The translations under genes were made by a program, and so were the position numbers. Below are positions 1 through 13,197 of a stretch of 64,000 nucleotides of DNA, in pieces. The notes under the pieces were generated by a model that worked only from the letters and a program-made list of their open reading frames with translations, ran no database searches and was not told the DNA's origin. Source of the DNA: Sinotaia quadrata (lineage: Eukaryota; Mollusca; Gastropoda; Architaenioglossa; Viviparidae); contig CM054182.1 of the NCBI GenBank assembly GCA_028829895.1, positions 18,403,001-18,467,000 of the forward strand, in the 5' to 3' direction. Each line of letters begins with the position of its first letter. The stretch's first letter is position 1.

Positions 1-3000
1 CTGACAACAATTAGTGAATTTGGAGAGCAGATAATGAGTTTACTACACTATGACAAGATGTACATTCAGAAAATCACATCAATTTATGAAACTCTTTCAA
101 CTGTAAAATGCCAATAAGGCCAAATAAAGAATACATTATAACAAATTTAGTCCAATGAAGAAATTTACTATAAAATAAATATATATGTGTTATTTTATTG
201 TTTTAATACTATTTAACATCACATTAGATGTTTTTCTTATAAAATTAATGTCTTCTGGTTTGAAGTTAAAAATTGAAATGAAGATAATTTATATTTTTTT
301 AACTGTTATTTGTTTTACTTGTTTATAAAATTACTAATGGCATTAAAGATACAACTATTTGTGATACATAAAAAATATTTCTAAAGTGTTTTACTCTTTA
401 TAAATGGCTGGAAGTATTGCCATATATGCAATACTGGTGGAAAAGTCCAGTTATTTTTAAAAAGTAGCAAAAGTTATTTTAAAAAGTAGCAACAGTAAAT
501 ATCAATGATAAAAACACATTTCTAAATAATGTAAACTCATTAAAATTAAACTAGAGTATGGTAAGAAAAAAAATTTATCTGTTAATTTAGTGCAATACAC
601 CTGCACAATAAATTTAAAAGGATCATACTCTTTATATATTACATTATTTCCCTTAGTTCAATTACATAAAAATGAGAAAACAAATATCCTTCCAAAACTT
701 TCACTTAAAATTTTTATTTACACAAACACAAGTAATTATTTTTGATAAAAAATTTCAACAGTTTCAAAGAATATTGAAATGCTTTTCTCAAAACTCAAAC
801 ATTTTTCAAAGCCTTGAAATGACATCTTCAAATTTCAAGTGAAATTCACTTAGCAATTGTTTTGCAAATCAATTGCAATCAATTTTTGGGGGAAAATCAT
901 GAATTTCACTCATGAATTACTGTAGTGAAATTCATGCTAAGTTTTGTCAATGTTGGCAAATTAAATACAGTGTAGCCTTCTTATCTACAGAAGATGCAGT
1001 TTACTTCTCCGCTAAGCACAAAAATATATATGATTAGCCAAATACCAAACACTGACCAGGTTGTTTTTAGAAGTCCAGCACTAATAAATATTAAACGGTT
1101 TTAGAATTTCTTCTTCATTATTGTAAACTGTCTTGTTAGCCAACATGAAAATTTTCATTTGTGATCTAGTGTGTTTCAAATTCTTTAAACAAAAATCAGC
1201 AAGTTACCTTCCCATCTGCACAAAGCAAAACAAAATTTTAAGTGGTTTTGGTTCCAATGAAGCCTCACTCTAGCAATGGAATTTGTTTTAAATTATCTTC
1301 ATCCAAATTTCTGAGTACTCCATATGGGAATTCCTAGTGCACTATTTTTGGCTTTTGACAAAAATTGCCTGCAGTTCTGCTGAAGGTTAAGTGATTGTTC
1401 ATTTTCAGACCTGCCTACCCCCCACCTTAGAAAACCAGAAGATCACTGGTCCAAAACCAGAAGATTTTGAATGGAAACCAGAAGATTTTATGCGGAGTCT
1501 GGCTTTTTAATAGAAATACCAATAATATAAAATAAATGCAAAATAAAAAAAATAATGTTAATATTTGTAAATAAACTTACCAATAATGTAATGATTAATG
1601 CAAAGCACAACAATTTGTCTACATTTTGTCTAGTCTCCATTCCACTGTTTATTTTAGATGAATTTTTGTCAAGCACACCAAGTGTTAGGCAGTTTTATTT
1701 AGATATTTCTTTAGACTTCATTTGAAGAAAGATCTTCACATTTCAGAATAATGGGCCATTGAAGTACCGCATCATGATTTTCAATTTACAGAAATTCATT
1801 AAATATTTCATAAATGGATTTTTTTTAAAATATAACTTTTTATTATCTAATGTACAAGCCACAAAAAGGAACATGTGCCTATTGAAAAATTTTAAGAAAA
1901 AAGTTATGATTTTTTTTATTGTACCCATCTAAAATATATATTTTGGGAGAACATGTAGAATTTAAAAAAATAAAATTTACTTAAACCTAAAGCATATAGG
2001 CTTTCATCCATGCACAACCTTTTAATTTTATGTATGAGAAACTAGTATACCAAATTTCAGGGACATGGAATAATTACAACTATTCAAAAGGGGTCTTAGC
2101 ATTTAGTTCAACAGAGGAAAAAAGTCATTTTGAGAAAAACACATTTAAAGTAAAATAAAGACTACAGAACTTTAAAAGTGTTCAAGTGGTTTATTTTTTA
2201 AAAATAAATATACCCTATCCATACTACATTGGACTGCTCTTAGTCATTTAGCTCTCTCAGAATTAAATATACTAATACTATATATTAGTTATTACTATCC
2301 TTTACATCCTCAGTGTACAGTCTTTTTATTTTCTAATAGTAATACTACATAGAACCAGAATATTGCAAAGAAATTAAAAAAAATATATATTTATCAATCC
2401 ACATTAATAAAATTTGGAATATATGTTGTCTTTGTTATGAGAAAGCAATACCAGTTATTACTTATATTAGTTTTAGAATATCTGGTTCAGATTTTAATTT
2501 ATAAATGATTTAAATATATAAAACACCTGTATTTTTCTAAATTTACATGTCCATTAGACTAGAGAAAAAACAGTAAAAGTCTTCCTGTAACATTTAAAAT
2601 GTTATTAAAAAGACATTATTCTTCAATAATCATGCTTTGTTAATTAAGAATTGGATATGATTAATATTATTATTTTTAATGTTTTATGCATTTCTTTTGT
2701 CTTCAATGTATGTGTATTTATTATCATGCCTTCTAAAATTCTATTATAATAATGTGTGTACTGCGTAATCACAAAATATCAACGGCTAATTTACAAATAC
2801 ATGTATATATATAGGCCTATATATATTTCTAATTTTTTATTATTTTTTTAGCAGAAATGATTAAAATAAAAAATTCGACTAAATCAAAATGTTCACAATT
2901 CCGTAAATTACTTTCAAACAAATTTGACTCAGGATCATTTCTTTATCGCCGATGATCTTTTGTTTTAAAACTTGTGTCACTTTTTTTTTTAAAAATAAAT

Positions 3001-3886
3001 TTTGAAGCCTTACATATTATATAAGAATAATTACAACGGATTCTAGAAAAATGATTATTTGAACCTCAATGCGGTTTCAAACATAGGCCTACCGTTATTG
3101 AAAACGCCAATCTTTTTCCTAGCATTGCAATATAATTCGTCAAAGTAGCTCGTTTTGGACGGATAATTTCTGAAGAAAATTGCATAGACTGTCTTACATG
3201 TAAGTTGAATGTTATTTATTAAAGTAAATATTTCGTAATTGTCACGCATATACTATCGCTACGTGGCCGCCATTTTGAAAAAGCGAACTTCGTCTATCGG
3301 TCGAACGGGCAGTAAAAACGTTATGAACCGAATTTGCTTATCCCGCTAAGCTCTGACTTCTCAACATAAAAAATATTTAAAGAAAATGTTTATTTCACGA
3401 GCGAAATTCTGTTTTGTCAACTAAAATTAATAACGGCCGACGAATAAGATTCCGGAAGTGTTAGAAAAGGACTCGTATGCTGAAGAGCTCATAGCAGACG
3501 ACAGAGAAGCAGTTAGAGTTACGCCGCCGTTAGCTCTATTGAACGCACGGTAAGTTTTTCGTCCTGTCATAATCGATCGTGAAAAAAAAAATTGAAAATG
3601 AAAATGAAAGCGGAAGATTTCTTTTGGAAGCGGAAGAGCGGGAGATTCGAGGTAAAAGCGGGAGATTCTTCCGCTAAAAGCGGAAGGTAGGCAGGTATGC
3701 ATTTTCATTTCTAAACACAATAATTTATTCAGTGCTATTAATGATAAATAATGCTGTCATTCAGGGCATGAAAGAATTTAACACATTTTAAACCATTAAT
3801 CTTACAAGGAATGTTTCTTTACACATTGTATTTCAGCCAATATTATTTTATATTTAATTTAATTCAGTTTCATTTTTTTTTTTTAC
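1..3886. other. Non-coding, very AT-rich; probably inside a SNU13 intron
   Basis: No exon was recognised on either strand. The first 3 kb are AT-rich with short inverted repeats, for example a 10-bp stem GAATTTCACT/AGTGAAATTC near 901-933. At 3262-3720 the base composition changes to CpG-containing DNA with a YY1-like GCCGCCATTTTG (about 3267) and several GCGGAAGA/GCGGGAGA repeats (3609-3685). An 11-bp inverted repeat ACCTGCCTACC occurs at 1409 and, inverted, at 3686. Because SNU13 continues leftwards, this is most simply its next intron. Confidence 0.5.
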
Positions 3887-4670
3887 CTTATCTTCACACA
3901 GCAATGGCAGATGTAAAAGAATCTCCAGAGGCTCTGCATCTGCTGCCATGACGATGAATTCCGCAATGCCACGATTTAACGTTTTCGTAGCTGCCACACA
4001 CGATGTTAATATTTATACACATATTGTAGCTTTAAAAAATCTGAATAATTTTGATTGGCATTTAAATTTTATAAAGTGAAAAATTAATTAATAATTGAGT
4101 TTCTATTTTAAAGACTATTATTAACTATTATTATTAAAGTTAATTATTAACTACATTTATTAAACCTTACTAGATTTTTAAACTATAAATAAACAAATAC
4201 TTTAAGAGGTGAAATATAGTTTACAATGTATTACTGAAGAATGTTGGTATGTTAGTTACTGAAGAATGTTAGTTTATACCAACTCTATTGTTTCCTCATA
4301 CATCAAAGTAAATAACAATTAAATTTTATTTACCTAATAGTATATAATAAATATTCTTTAAAATTTCACTAGTTTCATCCAGTCCCAGTTTTAATAAAAT
4401 AAAGTGACGACAACATCCAATCCATATGGATTTATTTAGAAAAGACAACCTGAGGAACTCTGGTTTCGTATTTTTGTGACAAAACATAAATTTGCCAAAT
4501 TACGGCATTTTGTGAAAATTGTATTTTCTTTAAATTAAACATCTACCTTCATTAGCTCCCTTTCGGAGCTGTTTATAATTGGAAGCCTGCTGAACCAAGT
4601 CCAGTATGTTTTGAGTGAGCTGAGGTTCTGCCAGGGGATATGCTTTTGGATTGATCTCTTCATTAGTGGC
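3887..4670 (-). CDS. SNU13: SNU13 / NHP2L1 (15.5K) ribonucleoprotein, partial: two internal exons
   Basis: Two minus-strand exons, 4670-4547 (124 nt) and 3990-3887 (104 nt), join in phase through consensus splice sites. They encode about 76 residues nearly identical to animal SNU13. The first exon contains [14 protein letters not shown] and [20 protein letters not shown]; the second contains [20 protein letters not shown] and [17 protein letters not shown]13 is an L7Ae-family protein that binds K-turns in U4 snRNA and box C/D snoRNAs, in the spliceosomal tri-snRNP and in snoRNPs. The RNA-contacting GANEATK motif is intact and spans the exon junction. The next part of the family protein (starting NVPYVFVRSKQALGR) was not found between 1 and 3886, so it is probably off the left edge. 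The first exon begins in phase 0 without a Met, so the start codon is in an upstream exon. The family normally has about 128 residues, so roughly 60% is visible. Confidence 0.93.
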
Positions 4671-4789
4671 CTGGAGAATAATAACAATAATAAATATTAA
4701 TTTATTAATTAATTTTCATTATTAAATTTTTACTGTTCTTAAAACATAATTTGTTATTCAAAATATAATATTGTGCAAATGGATCAACT

Positions 4790-5100
4790 ACGCGAAAGCG
4801 GCGGAAGCCGGAAGCGCCCCCTACACTCCATCCATAACCTCGTTAGTGATCAAAATAAAACTTTCTAACAAATCGTAACCTAAAAATAATGAATGATCGT
4901 TTTACTGTAGCAATATTTCGATGAGATTTAATAGTTGTGTTAAAACTTAACGCAAAATGTTGTCTAGTTGATCCATTTTAATACATGTCTGGTCCAAGAC
5001 GGCGATTTCTCGTCAACTTCGGCATGGGCGCGAAAAAAACTATTAGGGTTTCCCGCGTTCATTGCCAATAACACTTCCGTTAGAGGCTTCCGGTTCATAT
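4790..5100. promoter_or_regulatory. CpG-richer promoter-like stretch upstream of SNU13
   Basis: This stretch is noticeably richer in G, C and CpG than the surrounding AT-rich DNA. It holds ETS-type motifs: CCGGAAGC near 4809 on the plus strand and CTTCCGG near 5089, which is CCGGAAG on the minus strand. ETS sites close to the start are typical of housekeeping promoters, and it lies between SNU13 coding DNA (minus) and the candidate plus-strand gene at 5764. No TATA box was recognised. The assignment is by position and composition only. Confidence 0.35.
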
Positions 5101-5107
5101 TATATAC

Positions 5108-5110
5108 CAT
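5108..5110 (-). other. SNU13: Candidate SNU13 start codon: ATG directly before a splice donor
   Basis: The SNU13 exon at 4670 starts in phase 0 at Ala-Thr-Asn-Glu, so a preceding exon must end with a complete codon and carry the ATG. On the minus strand an ATG at 5110-5108 is followed immediately by gtatat, which would give a protein starting [13 protein letters not shown] second ATG-gt site lies at about 5500-5498 (ATG followed by gttgga). Neither donor is strong. The choice is inference and needs a transcript. Confidence 0.25.
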
Positions 5111-5763
5111 TTTAAAGGACAAAAGATTACCTTTTCAACAATATAAAAGAGGCTGAAAGATGATAATGGGTATAATGCGTCAAACATAACACATTATTTA
5201 GAAACTCATTTTCTACAGTAAATTTTTTAAAAATTAAATGAACCGATGCTTATGTTAAAGGTCATTATCTTAGCTTTCCGTTGATATAATTATAAGATTT
5301 ATTTTTATTGGTTGAATTACGGAAGAGTTATAGCACGTTATGTGAGCATACCCAAAAACGATGTCGGAAGTAAGCCTTTTTCAAATCTCGCCGCGGGTTT
5401 ATCGATCAAAACGTAATAAATACGTCATTCAAATGTACAAACAAAACTTATATTTAACGTTGGAAGATTCCTTTAGTTTATTTGTTAAAACAATTTCCAA
5501 CCATTTCTTTCTTTTAATTACCGAGAGAGACAGTTTTGAAAAAGTGAATTCAGTCAAAAAGTGACGTTGTCTCCATATAGCGAGTGGTCTTACCTACTAT
5601 CAAAGTATCATGCCATATTTCAGTACAGTTTAAAGTCATAAAATGATATCTTCAGATGACAGCTAATTTTTCGCAACAGACATCTGTAGTTTTTAATATT
5701 TCAGTCTATAAAACATGAGTCATTCCACAAACTCTAGTCTTTACTAAAACGAACGATGCGCTG

Positions 5764-6265
5764 ATGTCTTCGCTGAAGCGTGCTACTGCTAAAGGTGCGT
5801 TTCCTTTCATTTATAAACTAATCAAATTTTTAAAAAAATTAAACTAAAGAAAAACACCCCACATATATGAAAGTTGGTTTTGGAAAAAACGGATTTCCCG
5901 ACTTCATAATTTTCAAACTGATGATAACACATATTTTATCCTGTTAAGTGTTATAATCAATAAATCATGTACACTACCGGCCTAAAGCATGCCCTTCCAG
6001 CCAGTCAAGACAGACACAACAGACGAAAAGCTTCCAACTCAACCACTACAATTGTACAAGACTCAACAACAGACAGGAGGTATCCAGACAACACCACCAC
6101 AAACACAGCAGCAACCACCACAAGGTCAGAGGAAAAAAAAATCCGCTACAACCGAAACATTCACCAGCTGAAAAGAAACGCAACAAAAACAACACGGAAC
6201 GGCCGCCACCCTCTTCAGAATATAGTGAGAAGAGGAAGGCCCCACATGAATCCTCCAAAAACTGA
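5764..6265 (+). CDS. Candidate two-exon gene for a small, highly basic protein; unrecognised, possibly a pseudogene
   Basis: Exon 1, 5764-5794, begins ATGTCTTCGCTGAAGCG and ends at a donor gtgcgt. An acceptor ...cctaaag precedes 5988, and joining the two leaves a continuous frame to a TGA at 6263-6265, about 102 residues. The start is MSSLKRATAK. The middle is rich in Gln, His and Asn, and the C-terminal part is Lys/Arg/Pro-rich (SPAEKKRNKNNTERPPPSSE). A poly(A) signal AATAAA lies at 6457-6462. I do not recognise a family. All three forward frames are open for about 180 bases here, because the stretch is locally C-rich and short of stops, so frame choice is insecure. Lysine-rich, coding-looking sequence also continues past the TGA, including a CNSCG motif and, in another frame, KNRAAKFKSPSFEHCF. 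That could mean a decayed gene with frameshifts. Confidence 0.33.
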
Positions 6266-6456
6266 GAACATCAAGAAGATGAAAAGTTTTCATGCAATTC
6301 CTGTGGGGAAAAGAAGTTAAATTAAAGAAGAATGTATTTAAATTCTCTAAAAACAGAGCGGCAAAGTTCAAGTCCCCATCATTTGAGCACTGCTTTTAAA
6401 ATTGACACATATATCATTATTATAATGATTATATGTAGTACATAATTTCAGAGTGT

Positions 6457-6462
6457 AATAAA
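6457..6462 (+). terminator. Poly(A) signal AATAAA after the candidate small basic gene
   Basis: A canonical AATAAA hexamer lies about 190 bases past the candidate stop codon and 500 bases before the DMC1 start codon, on the same strand. It supports, but does not prove, a transcription unit ending here. Confidence 0.35.
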
Positions 6463-6965
6463 TTACATTACCATTTTCAAGTGTTGTGATCTTTGTTGAA
6501 AAAATTAGAAATTAGAAAAACCCTCTCGGCGAACGAGTGTCGCTTCACTGAGGTAGTAGATACGATGTTTTTCTCCGATTACACTACAGCACGTGGTAAA
6601 AGTAAACCTCGTTTCTATAAGCGGAAGCAGAACAAACTCTCGTGAGCTCTCTGAAGAGATAACTCTAGCAATTAGATTGTCAAGCAGACGATACAAGCAG
6701 AAGTTAAAAAATAAATAAAAATAAAATTTCGAATTGTGGTAACACGTTTGTATTAGAATCTTATTTATTAATTATTAAATTAATATTTCCTAAATTTATA
6801 GAATATAAAAATTAAATATTTTTTTTGAAAGTGATTAGTAAATTGTATTTTATTCACAGTTGTTTTGTCTGTAACAATTTTCTTTGAATAACTGTATTAC
6901 ATGTTGGCCCTATTTAAATTTTGTTTTTATTATTTATTTATTTTTAAAAGTAGAAATATTCAGAA

Positions 6966-9813
6966 ATGGCGGATCAAGTCGTAGAAGAACTACATTCAAA
7001 AAGTGATGAAGAGGAGGATGTAAGAAACAAATTTACAGTGCGTGCGTGCGTGCATGCTTGTGTGTGTGTGTGTGTGTGTGTCTAAGACGGGAGCACACAT
7101 TGACACATTAAAATCCATTCCTGGATGGAAAGAGCAAATAACTAAACAAAAAACTATGAATCACTATGATGCCTTCATGCAAATTTTAATGAAAATGCTA
7201 ACATATCAATTCACTTAAATTTATATATCAATTGAAATTGATTGAACATTTAGGCTTTAAGTTTAACACATAAACAGATCTCGCTTTCCCCAATGCTAAA
7301 GTAGGAGTGAATAGCACGTATCAACTTTGAAAATGATTTAACTTTCTAAGTATTAAAATACATGAATGTGAGATTTTTCCGACTTTTAAAATAACTCTGA
7401 ATATTGACGTTAATGACGTTAAACTTTAGTTTCCAAATGTTATTTTTAAAAAATAATTATAATGTGTTAAAAAGCGTTTGGTCAAATTCTACGCACCTAT
7501 GTTTTAACTATGTACATTTATTTGCGTGCAAATATTTTATAAGATATGGAATTCTAATTATATCTATATGTGCAGAATTTGTTGTTGTTTTTTAAATTTT
7601 ATTACTGAATATATAGTCTACATTTTGTTACTGATTATATACATACAGAATATGGTGAGTTATGGCTGCCCAAAATAGAATCAGATAGCAATTATTACTA
7701 ATAAAATTGCATTTTAAATATTACATTCATCAACATTTACAATTATTTCATGTCAGATGCTTTATGGATACAAAAAAAATTGAAAGATCACAGAATCATA
7801 ACTAAATAAACAGTTTTCTAATTTAGGAAAAAATAACATTTTAAAAATTAAATGTAAATCCCCAATCCATACAGTCACACTCTGATAAAACCCTAAAAAT
7901 ATTATATAAACTTATTTCAAAGTGCCCTAAGTACAAGCAAAAGCTAATAAAGTACAAATTGAATTAAAACATAAAGCAGACTTTAAGTGTGTGTATAATG
8001 CTGAGTGCATTAAACAAAGAACTAAATATAAACAGATTAATAAATGAATATAGAAGCCTGTAAAAGAAGCAAATTACAGGTTTTCAAAATATTCGAATGT
8101 TCCTCTTATTGTTGAAAATAGACTCCTTTAATGATTTGTGTAATTTTATATAAAGCTATCTCTTTTCTTTAGTTGGGCTTGAACAATAAAATTATTCCTG
8201 ATGCTAATGCTCTGGGTGAGTGTTAATTGGAGACGTATGCATTTTTACAGGTTTCCTTCTTTGAAGACATTGATCAGCTCCAAAATCATGGAATTGTAAG
8301 TTATATTAATAGTGTGGTTTTAGTGTATTTTTAATATTTAATTTTAGTAATATATTTAATAAAAATTGTTTGTGTAGTGTGTGTGTGTGTGTGATAGAGA
8401 GAAAAAAGACTGACAGAGAGAGTCTGTTAGCATTGATAAAAGATAATATAAGTGGTAAAAGATTAACACAGAAATTCTCAAGATTTAATTTGTTTCAAGT
8501 TGCATGGTCAGAATTCAGAGCTGCCCTATTTTGTATTGTACAAATCATCTATTATATATACTTTAATGATGATGATAAACATGCACATTTTTATTGGTGC
8601 ATACATATTCATAATATATATAAGTGCCTTGCCCTCGGTGGTAAACTCAATAGTCTTGAACTAGTGAGAAGGTATTGTACGCAGGCTAGGTTAGTGCTTA
8701 GGCAGAGTAAATTTCCTTCTTTCCAGTGAAGATTTTGCTACATTTTCATTTGATAATACTTGGTATCAATTATGTGTTTTTAAAACAGTGCTTCTTTTTC
8801 AATTAATTTCAACATTTTATCTATTGATTACTTTTATTCCATTTTCCTTTTCTAGAATGTTGCTGACATAAAGAAGCTGAAGCAGGCTGGAATCTGTACT
8901 ATTAAGGTGCGAACTATTTATCTTATTTTTTATGGATTGTGTAACTATTTTGAAAGGTAAGTGGGCTAAGCTTTGTGTAGAAGTTTGCTGCCTGCCTGAG
9001 TACAGTGCCCATGTATGGCTCTAGTGGCAAATTGGGTCAAAGATCACTCACTTGCTTTGTTTCAAACTGTGCTGTAAATTAATGCTGCTTGTGTGCAATG
9101 CTGTTTCAGAGTACATGTTATTACTGTTGTACACTACTTGATGTACTTTTCAATTGCAATAGATGGTTATATATTTAGAACAGGAAGTATACATATTTTG
9201 CATTTATGTGAGAACTGGTTTTATTCTTATAGTCTTTGTGTATTTTATGATTTATGAAAATGGTTTTCTCATAGAGCACCAATAAAAAAAAATTTATTTT
9301 GTGCCTTAACAATTAAATTATACATTAGCAAAGATTATTTTTAAAGAGTAATTAATGTAGTTTCAAATTCAGCAGTCTCACACCTCTTAGGAATTTAGGT
9401 ATTTATACCTAAAGTAATATAGGAAAACACAGGCAAGACGATTAGCATCTCTCTTTTATCTGAGGGGCAAAGCTGTATTCAAGGGGCTCTCTTTTCAGCA
9501 AACATTTATAGTATATTGGCCCAATAAGATGTGTTTGTGTGCGTGTGGGAAACTAGAGATGGAATGAGAGAGAGAGAGGCACACCAGAAAGGACCATGTA
9601 GAAAAAGTGGAGAGAATGAGTGGGATGATATAGTGTGACCTATGTGAATATGCTGCCATGAAATAAAGTCTTATGTAAGCATGATGTCATTGCTTGCTCT
9701 TTACTAATGCATAATTTAAAAGATAATATACAAAATAAAATAGAAAACTATATTGGCATGCTATGAGAAAACCATTCTCACACACATAAGTCTATCTATC
9801 CATCCATCCATAC

Positions 9814-9871
<58 letters not shown>

Positions 9872-11949
9872 AAAACAACTTGTGGTTTAAGAGCAATCAA
9901 ACAGTTTACTGAACATAGAACATTTATTAAATTTTTTACAAAAATATATTATTAAAGTGAGGTGTCTGTTTTCATTTAAATTTGGGAGTGCCTGCCAAGG
10001 GATTTTGTCTCCATATATAACTGTCGTGGATGGAAGACCCAACAGCTCCATACATGACTGAGTGTTTTATAGAGAAAATTTATGGTTAGGGTATTTTAGA
10101 GATAGATTAGGTTCAGGGTTTTGAGAGAATGGTTATGGTTAGGGCAAATAAAAAATGAAAGTAAATCCATAATCTTTTATTATTTATTATTATTTATAAT
10201 TATAGCTTCATTAACTTATTTTTCCTCATTTATTTTTGTTTCTGCTAATTTATTTGTGTTAATAACTGAAATATATATTGCAGTAAAAATGGCAATGATT
10301 AACATGTTCCACATACAATATAAATTTTGTCCTTCACTATAACGTATATAGCCCCTTTGTTATTTTAAATATGATGGTTGTGTATGTTGGGTTTTCTGCC
10401 CCCAGTAGTCATGTAGGGAATGCCTACCTTTAAATTGTATATAAAAACTGTCAAAATAGTACCTTTACCACATGCAGAACTCAGAATTCATACAATATGG
10501 AGATCTGTACAGGATGAGTTTTCTTTCTTTTTATTTTGCAAAAGTTGTTTGTAATATTGATTTAGATTTTTTTTAAATTCAAAATACAAAACTTTCTCTG
10601 TATTAATTTTCCACAAGCTTCATTTGGTACCTAACCTGTTTGCTCTAGATTCAGACAGAATTCTTTATAGCTGTTATATTTGGTTGAAGGCATTTATCCT
10701 AAACAAACGATTTTTTTTACACTGCAATGCTTGTACATTTATTCTTTCATGGCCATGATTAAGGTGCTGTCCCAAACTTGTTTATGTTTTTAAAAGCTGT
10801 TTGAAAACTAAAAAATAGTATTGTTTGTTTGTTTTAAAAGGCTATTTGAAAACTAAAAAAATAGTGTATTGTTTGTTTGTTTGAAGAAATTGTTCAAAAC
10901 TAACAAAAAAATTTAGTGTGTGTTAAACTTCTAAACATATATAATTGATCTTCATTATTATAGCTGTAATTTAAATTTGCACATTATATCTCTTTTTACT
11001 TCAGGGTATCCACATGACAACAAAAAAAAAGCTGTGCAACATCAAGGGAATTTCTGAGGCAAAGATGGAAAAAATCAAAGAAGCAGCTGCCAAGTTTAGT
11101 GTATGCATATGTATTGAATATTTTCTTTGCAAGTCAAAATACTTGGCATTAGTATTATTTTTGAACATCTATTTTAAAAGAGATGTACATTTAAAATATA
11201 TTAAAAAATATGCAAAATGATCTTAGAACAAGTATAATAAAAGAGGTTACAGGAGACAATTTCATGTCAGTTTTGAACAAAACACACAAAAAAAAAACTT
11301 GTTCTTTAAATAAAAAAGCAAGAAAATCAAATTACATGTATTAAAGAAAAGATAATATGCTAAGTACAATTTTTGAAGACCTCATAATTTTTACTTTGTA
11401 ATTAATTGTGACTACAAATTGCAGTAGCTTTCATTTGCCTCTTGTGCTTATGAGTAACAATCGATAATACCTAATAGCCTAATGCTGATTATTTTTGTAA
11501 TTTACTCAATAATGAAAGACATCACTTATTATTATTATTATTATTATTATAGCATTTTAATTATAAGAAAAAATAATAAATTATATGTATATTAGGTGAA
11601 GAAAGATGATAAACATATTTAGTGTGCGCTCATGCATTCCTGAATGCATATGACAGTAGACACTAGCTTCAGCTAATTTGTAAACTCTTGTTTGCTTATA
11701 ATTGCACAGTAAAAATAATATTACATACTATATAGAAATTATCTTTTTTGGTAGTACAATAACAGAACACTCAAATTTTTGCTTTTTTCTTTGAATAATA
11801 GAATGTTTACCCAAAAATGAATATGAACTTATCAGTTTACTGACTGACTACTTATGTCACATGATCACAGTAAAAGAAATCCTCTAGAGTTATGTACCTG
11901 CTTGTAGAGTTAACAATAAATTAATATTTTGAACTTTGCAATTTAATAC

Positions 11950-11984
<35 letters not shown>

Positions 11985-13124
11985 TATTTTTTTTTTAGAG
12001 TATGTAAATTCTTCTAACAAATAGTCCATCTACAACACTATCATAATGGTATGTGTAATAGTATATGTATTACCTTGTCTATAAGAAATGCTAACCACTG
12101 CAAATACCAAGAGCATGTACTGCAGACTTGACAGGAACTACATTACCATAAGGACTGTATTATATCACAGGCAAGGATTAGTCATAATGTCATCTTTCAA
12201 TTATCTTTTAATTCTATCCGGCCAGACAGCCAGACATACATACAGCCAGCCAGCTATATCTATTTGCTCCATAAATATCAGTGAATATAATCAAAAGTGA
12301 TTATATTTCTAAACTTTAAAGCATATTTCTTTGCTACTGCATGATCTTTTCAGAGATTAAGATCGTTTGCAGGCTACTGACTTTTGTAGAATAGAATATT
12401 TTCTTCTTCTTTTTTGTGGGGAAACCAAAATGCTATAATATTCTATAGATTATATATGATAAACATGATATGATTTAATGAACTGTTATCAACTTAAAGG
12501 TTTTGTTTTAGAATTTATCAATGCATTTTGTCAGTGTCTGAGAGAGCTATTGTAATTTTTAAAGTCATGTAATACCATTGGGGCAGGGATCAGCAACCTA
12601 CAAAACATGCAGTACCTGGCATGCTGAGCGATTTTTAATGCCATCAACAAGTCTCAACCATAGAAAAACAATAAAAATGAAGTGATGGTAAATAATCATG
12701 ATATTATGCAGGCAATATTTAATATTTTTCATCCATTTTTTTTCTTTCAAGCAAACCTATTATACATAGACTATTTGAAAAAAAAATGAGGCTGTTTTTC
12801 TAGGTTACTTTATAGTTTTACTTTGCCCCAGTACTTATGAAAGGCTATTGACCCTTGCACTAGAATATGACATTAGTGTGTATCCACAAACTTATGTAAA
12901 GTAATACTTCCACTTTGTATCCTCTTTTAAAATTTTGCATTTTGATTCTTGCAGTTAATATCTTGTGGGAATGCATTTTGTAAGGATTTGAAAAATATTA
13001 CCTTTTTTATACTTTTTATTGTTACCAACTTACATGTAGATCAAATTATTTATTTTTAAAATATTTTTTTGCTGTACAAAGAACTATTAATTTGACATGT
13101 TTCTTTTACTCACTCTCTCTCTCA

Positions 13125-13197
<73 letters not shown>

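Noticed and set aside
3427..3720. 97-codon minus-strand frame in the CpG-richer stretch
   Set aside because: It covers GCGGAAGA-type repeats, has no recognisable domain, and has no splice evidence.
1..3886. Searched for the remaining SNU13 exons (NVPYVFVRSKQALGR onward)
   Set aside because: No matching sequence was found on the minus strand, so I did not assign any 3' exon.
6263..6319. In-frame TGA in the candidate basic gene followed by a CNSCG motif, suggesting a selenoprotein
   Set aside because: No SECIS-like pattern was seen before the poly(A) signal, and the residues around the TGA do not resemble any known selenoprotein.
6560..6582. TGAGGTAGTAG near 6560, identical to the let-7 microRNA seed region
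   Set aside because: The flanking sequence does not fold into a let-7-like precursor: only a short GTAGT/ACTAC pairing is available, and the rest of the mature sequence does not match. Chance is more likely.
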